The notes below the pieces were generated by a model that was given only the letters and a program-made list of their open reading frames with translations, ran no database searches and was not told the DNA's origin. Shown piece by piece: positions 16,393-19,834 of a DNA stretch of 19,834 nt; the stretch's first letter is position 1; each line of letters starts with the position of its first letter. The position numbers and the translations under genes are program-made. The stretch spans positions 1-19,834 of the forward strand of contig DBAV01000210.1 of assembly GCA_002291875.1 (NCBI GenBank), written 5' to 3'. The stretch is from Hyphomonadaceae bacterium UBA1001. Its GTDB lineage: Bacteria; Pseudomonadota; Alphaproteobacteria; Caulobacterales; Aquidulcibacteraceae.

Positions 16393-16852
16393 CACCTTCG
16401 CCTTGGGGAGAAGGTCGGATTTCGGCACGAAATCCGGGTTGAGGGGTCTGGTAGCGCAGTAGCGGTGAGGGTGCGGCAACGGCCGTGCGCTGGTCCGCAA
16501 TGCTTTCCCGCAAGGCCCCTCAATCCGACCGGCGCCACCTTCGCCTCGGGGAGAAGGTCGGATTTCGGCACGAAATCCGGGTTGAGGGGTCTGGTGGCGG
16601 AAGGGCGGTGAGGGTGCCGCCCCGACTAACGTTCCGCCGTTGCTGCAAGGCTTTCCCGCAAATCCCCTCAACCCGGATTCTGCTGCGCAGAATCCGACCT
16701 TCTCCCGATAGGAGAAGGTGCCGGTGCCGGGTTGAGGGGTCTGGTAGCGCAGTAGCGGTGAGGGTGCGGCAACGGCTTTGCGCCGGTCCGCAAGGCTTTC
16801 CCGCAAGGCCCCTCAACCCGACCAGCGACACCTTCTCCCGATAGGAGAAGGT
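16393..16852. repeat. Mosaic of three ~145-160-bp palindromic extragenic repeats
   Basis: No gene is seen in the 632 bases before parC. Three related units start near 16393, 16536 and 16697. Each contains arms CCGGGTTGAGGGG and CCCCTCAACCCGG (16434/16516, 16577/16664, 16727/16809), enclosing ~70-75 bases. Units 1 and 3 share an identical 50-base stretch (16434-16483 and 16727-16776). Small palindromes join the units: CGGATTTCG-GCA-CGAAATCCG (units 1 and 2), GGATTCTG-CTGCG-CAGAATCC, and ACCTTCTCC-CGATA-GGAGAAGGT (16697-16719 and 16830-16852). The modular layout is like mosaic extragenic repeats seen in sphingomonad-type genomes. No transposase or target duplication is visible. Confidence 0.85.
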
Positions 16853-16942
16853 GCGCGCAAAATCCGGCCTTTGCCCCGCAGCAGAAGGTGGGGTTGTGGG
16901 GTGGGATGAGACGCTGCTGGTAGAGAAGCTTTAACCGGCGCT

Positions 16943-16961
16943 GCGGGATGGTTAATCCCGC
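16943..16961 (+). promoter_or_regulatory. Hairpin in the parC upstream region
   Basis: GCGGGAT-GGTTA-ATCCCGC is a perfect seven-base stem 54 bases before the parC start. It could be a leader hairpin or an operator; there is no further evidence. Confidence 0.3.
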
Positions 16962-17015
16962 GGGCACATTCGCCGGCGCGCCGACACGTCGCGCCACGCC
17001 ACGCGGGGACACCCC

Positions 17016-19274
17016 ATGAGCGACACCATCGACACCGACCTGCCGGCCGCACCCGACAGTGCGGGCCGGATCATCGACGAGCCGCTCGAGCAGGCGATTT
17101 CCAGCCGCTATCTGGCCTATGCGCTGTCGACCATCACATCGCGCGCGCTGCCGGATGTGCGCGACGGGCTGAAGCCGGTGCACCGGCGCCTGCTCTATGC
17201 GATGCGCGACCTCAAGCTGGACCCGGACTCGGCGTTCAAGAAGAGCGCGCGCGTGGTCGGCGACGTGATGGGCCGCTTTCACCCGCACGGCGACCAGTCG
17301 ATCTATGACGCCCTGGTCCGCCTGGCCCAGGACTTCAACGTCCGCTATCCGCTGGTCGACGGCCAGGGCAATTTCGGGAACATCGACGGCGACAATCCGG
17401 CCGCCATGCGGTACACCGAGAGCCGGATGACCGTGGCGGCCGAGCTGCTGCTGGACGGCCTCGACGAGGACGCGGTCGACTTCCGCCCCAACTATTCGGG
17501 CGAGGAACAGGAGCCGGTCGTCCTGCCCGGCGGCTTTCCGAACCTGCTGGCCAATGGCGCGCTGGGCATCGCGGTCGGCATGGCGACCAGCATTCCGCCG
17601 CACAATGTGGCCGAACTGATCGATGCGGCGCTGCATCTGGTCGAGCACCCCGACACCCCCGCGCGCGAGCTGGTGCGCTTTGTGCCCGGCCCCGACTTTC
17701 CCACGGGCGGGGTGATGGTCGAAGGGGCGGAGGCCGTGGCCGAGGCCTATGCCACCGGGCGCGGTGCCTTCCGCCTGCGCGCGCGGTGGGAGGTCGAGGA
17801 ACAGGCGCGGGGCATGTGGCGCATCGTCGTCACCGAAATCCCCTGGCAGGTGCCGAAGGCCAAGCTGATCGAACAGGTGGCCGACCTGCTGGAGGCCAAG
17901 AAGCTTCCCCTGGTCTCGGACATCCGCGACGAGAGTGACGAAAGGGTCCGTATCGTCATCGAGCCGCGTGCCCGCAATGTCGAGCCGGCGGTGCTGATGG
18001 AGAGCCTGTTCCGGCTGACCCCGCTCGAGACGCGGGTCTCGCTGAACATGAACGTGCTGGACGCCCAAGGCGCGCCGCGGGTGATGGACCTGCGCGAGGT
18101 GCTGCAGGCGTGGCTGGACCATCGCCGCGAGGTGCTGCAGCGGCGCTCGCGCTTCCGGCTGGCAAAGATCGAGGCGCGCCTCGAGGTCCTGACCGGCTTC
18201 ATCATTGCCTATCTCAACCTGGACGAGGTCATCCGCATCATCCGCGAGGAGGACGACCCCAGGGCCGAGCTGATGCGCACCTTCGCCCTGACCGAGGTGC
18301 AGGCCGAGGCGATCCTGAACATGCGTCTGCGGTCGCTGCGCAAGCTGGAGGAGATGGAGCTGCGCCGCGAGCATGAAACCCTGGTGCGCGAGCGCGAGTC
18401 GGTGATCGCGCTGCTGTCGGATGACGGCCAGCAATGGACGCGGATCGGCGAGCAGCTGCGCGAGACGCGCAAGGCCTTTGGCCCGGATACGCCCTTTGGC
18501 CGCCGTCGCTGCGTGATCGCCGATGCGCCCGAACCGGTCGAGGTCAGCGTGGACGCCTTCGTGGCGCGCGAGCCGATCACGGTGATCCTGTCGCGTGCGG
18601 GCTGGATCCGGGCGCTCAAGGGCCATGTCGACGATCTGGACGGGGTCAAGTTCCGCGAGAGCGACGGGCTGGCCCTGTCTCTCAAGGCCCAGACCACCGA
18701 CCGCATCATCCTGTTCGCGACCGACGGGCGCGCGTTCACCCTGGGCGGGGACAAGCTGCCCGGTGGGCGCGGGTTCGGCGAGCCGGTGCGCCTGATGCTC
18801 GAGCTCTCGGACAAGGACGACATTGCTGCCATGTTCGTCCACGATCCCACGGTCCGGCGCCTGGTCGCGGGGGATGATGGCTATGGTTTCGTCGTGCCCG
18901 AGGCCGAGATGCTGGCCCAGAAGCGCGCCGGCAAGCTGGTCCTCAATGTGGGCGACGGTGCGCGCGCGGTGGTGGCGACCCCGGTCGGCGGCGACCATGT
19001 GGCGCTGACCACGGACGGGCGGCGCCTGTTGATCTGCGCACTGGCCGAAATCCCCGAAATGGCCCGCGGACGCGGGGTCAAGCTGGTGGCGATGAAGGAT
19101 TCGCATCTGGTGGACGCCCGCACCTTCCCGGCGGTCGAAGGGTTCTCGTGGATCGACTCGGCGGGCAGGCTGCGCGTGCTGGCGGAATGGGAAACCTATG
19201 TCGGCCGCCGCGCCACCACCGGCCGCGCTGCGCCTCAGGGCTTCCCCCGCAGCAATCGTATGGATGGCCGCTGA
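17016..19274 (+). CDS. parC: DNA topoisomerase IV subunit A (ParC)
   Basis: ParC is the DNA-cleaving subunit of topoisomerase IV, which separates linked daughter chromosomes together with ParE. The 752-residue protein has the breakage-reunion domain: ALPDVRDGLKPVHRRLLYAM, the HPHGDQSIYD segment (H89-D98) and the catalytic tyrosine Y133 in AAMRYTESRM. A coiled-coil tower region (AKIEARLEVLTGFIIAYLNL, EAILNMRLRSLRKLEEMEL) and a C-terminal beta-pinwheel follow. Length and the short divergent C-terminal domain favour ParC over GyrA, which would be longer with a conserved GyrA-box. The position equivalent to Escherichia coli Ser80 is Gln, which I believe is normal for alphaproteobacterial ParC. 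GGGGA lies close before the ATG. The next gene converges 52 bases downstream. Confidence 0.93.
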   Translation: MSDTIDTDLPAAPDSAGRIIDEPLEQAISSRYLAYALSTITSRALPDVRDGLKPVHRRLLYAMRDLKLDPDSAFKKSARVVGDVMGRFHPHGDQSIYDALVRLAQDFNVRYPLVDGQGNFGNIDGDNPAAMRYTESRMTVAAELLLDGLDEDAVDFRPNYSGEEQEPVVLPGGFPNLLANGALGIAVGMATSIPPHNVAELIDAALHLVEHPDTPARELVRFVPGPDFPTGGVMVEGAEAVAEAYATGRGAFRLRARWEVEEQARGMWRIVVTEIPWQVPKAKLIEQVADLLEAKKLPLVSDIRDESDERVRIVIEPRARNVEPAVLMESLFRLTPLETRVSLNMNVLDAQGAPRVMDLREVLQAWLDHRREVLQRRSRFRLAKIEARLEVLTGFIIAYLNLDEVIRIIREEDDPRAELMRTFALTEVQAEAILNMRLRSLRKLEEMELRREHETLVRERESVIALLSDDGQQWTRIGEQLRETRKAFGPDTPFGRRRCVIADAPEPVEVSVDAFVAREPITVILSRAGWIRALKGHVDDLDGVKFRESDGLALSLKAQTTDRIILFATDGRAFTLGGDKLPGGRGFGEPVRLMLELSDKDDIAAMFVHDPTVRRLVAGDDGYGFVVPEAEMLAQKRAGKLVLNVGDGARAVVATPVGGDHVALTTDGRRLLICALAEIPEMARGRGVKLVAMKDSHLVDARTFPAVEGFSWIDSAGRLRVLAEWETYVGRRATTGRAAPQGFPRSNRMDGR

Positions 19275-19326
19275 TCCGCAGGGTCCGCCCCCGCACCGGA
19301 TCGGCCGTCATGGGCCGCAATCAGGG

Positions 19327-19834
19327 TCAGCCGGGTTGGGGGCGGGGGCAGATGATGTCGAAGAGCACCGCCGCGCTGCCGCCCGAGCCGACCGGCGCGA
19401 AGGCGGCCGCGGCGCCCTCCGGGGCCCACTTGTCGATCACCTCGACGTCGGCGATGGTGCGCCCCTCGCCCTCCAGCACCTGACGCTCGCGGATGGTGAA
19501 GGTGCGGTTGTCGCACCGGAACTGATAGCGTGCCCGCTCGAGCCGATAGAAGCGCTTGGTTTCGCCTTCCCAGAGCTGGTCGGTCATGTGCTGGATCTGG
19601 ACCCAGACCACGCGGGTGCCGTCCGGGGCCACGGCGCGGGTGGCGGGGGCATAGGTCACGGTCGAGCGATCGACACCGCGGGCGAACTGAACCCATTCGG
19701 TCAGCAGCGCCGTGCGCATGGGCGCATAGGCCATCAGCCCTTCCATGGGCAGCTCGCCTGGCGCTGCAACCGGCGGACCGGGGGTGGGCGGAGCCGCCGC
19801 CGGCCCGGCACCGGCCGGGGCCGCGGCCGCACCC
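19327..19834 (-). CDS. Protein of unknown function, surface-adhesin-E-like, 5' end outside the window
   Basis: The frame is open from the stop (complement of 19327-19329) to the right edge, so the start probably lies beyond the window. The in-frame ATG at 19746 is only a possible internal start. The visible N-terminal part is an Ala/Pro-rich linker (AAPPTPGPPVAAPGELP), as often follows a signal peptide. The rest has WVQIQHMTDQLWEGETKRFY, YQFRCDNRTFTIRE and a final LFDIICPRP. The two cysteines, the 'RCDNRTF' pattern and the late Cys near the C terminus are reminiscent of the surface-adhesin protein E-like domain, which is secreted or periplasmic. This resemblance is by memory and not certain. 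Confidence 0.6.
   Translation of the reverse strand, partial: GAAAAPAGAGPAAAPPTPGPPVAAPGELPMEGLMAYAPMRTALLTEWVQFARGVDRSTVTYAPATRAVAPDGTRVVWVQIQHMTDQLWEGETKRFYRLERARYQFRCDNRTFTIRERQVLEGEGRTIADVEVIDKWAPEGAAAAFAPVGSGGSAAVLFDIICPRPQPG

Noticed and set aside
16393..16852. Insertion sequence
   Set aside because: No transposase frame and no target-site duplication can be seen; the inverted arms repeat several times rather than bounding one element.
17280..17310. Gln at the ParC position where Escherichia coli has Ser80, as possible quinolone resistance
   Set aside because: From memory, alphaproteobacterial ParC normally has HGDQ here, so it is more likely lineage-typical than an acquired mutation.
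16668..19106. 812-codon leftward open frame opposite parC
   Set aside because: It lies antisense to an unambiguous parC and runs into the non-coding repeat region; no domain is recognisable.

Overview
This window is strongly GC-rich, gene-dense bacterial chromosome, most likely from an alphaproteobacterium. My best guess is the order Sphingomonadales. The grounds are the dnaK-dnaJ pair, a Coq4-type ubiquinone protein, a YciB septation protein, an HSD10-like dehydrogenase, an alphaproteobacterial-looking ParC, a quinohemoprotein PQQ dehydrogenase, and mosaic extragenic hairpin repeats. The genus cannot be told from the sequence alone.

Layout. 1-1635: 3' end of dnaK, then dnaJ. 1636-2048: a gene-free stretch with four copies of a ~60-bp hairpin repeat. 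2049-5494: rightward genes for a Coq4-family protein, a small four-helix membrane protein, a 3-hydroxyisobutyryl-CoA hydrolase-like enzyme (overlapping its upstream neighbour by 4 bases) and YciB. 5455-5997: a leftward Nudix hydrolase whose 3' end overlaps yciB. 6108-6827: a MarR-type regulator with a very lysine-rich tail. 6924-9077: a leftward lipoprotein quinohemoprotein dehydrogenase interrupted by one in-frame TAA. 9359-9880: a divergent thioredoxin-fold protein that lacks the first active-site cysteine. 9974-12725: a secreted M14-type zinc peptidase broken by a one-base frameshift in a CCCC run. 12755-15051: a peroxide-defence module of oxyR facing away from ahpC-ahpD. 15100-16383: a DUF1232 membrane protein and a divergent short-chain dehydrogenase. 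16384-17015: a second, unrelated mosaic of nested palindromic repeats. 17016-19274: parC. 19327-19834: a leftward protein cut by the window edge.

The clearest functional unit is oxyR/ahpC/ahpD. OxyR keeps both redox cysteines at the Escherichia coli spacing. The intergenic region holds a 37-bp site with OxyR geometry (ATAG-N7-CTAT-N7-ACGC-N7-CTAT), next to a possible -35 element of ahpC. A strong 41-nt hairpin separates ahpC from ahpD.

The points most worth a second look are the two disrupted genes lying close together (PQQ dehydrogenase and M14 peptidase), the two extragenic repeat families, the lysine-tailed MarR protein and the ahpC-ahpD hairpin. I see no phage, CRISPR, transposase, tRNA or rRNA here. 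I also see no clearly new multi-gene system.
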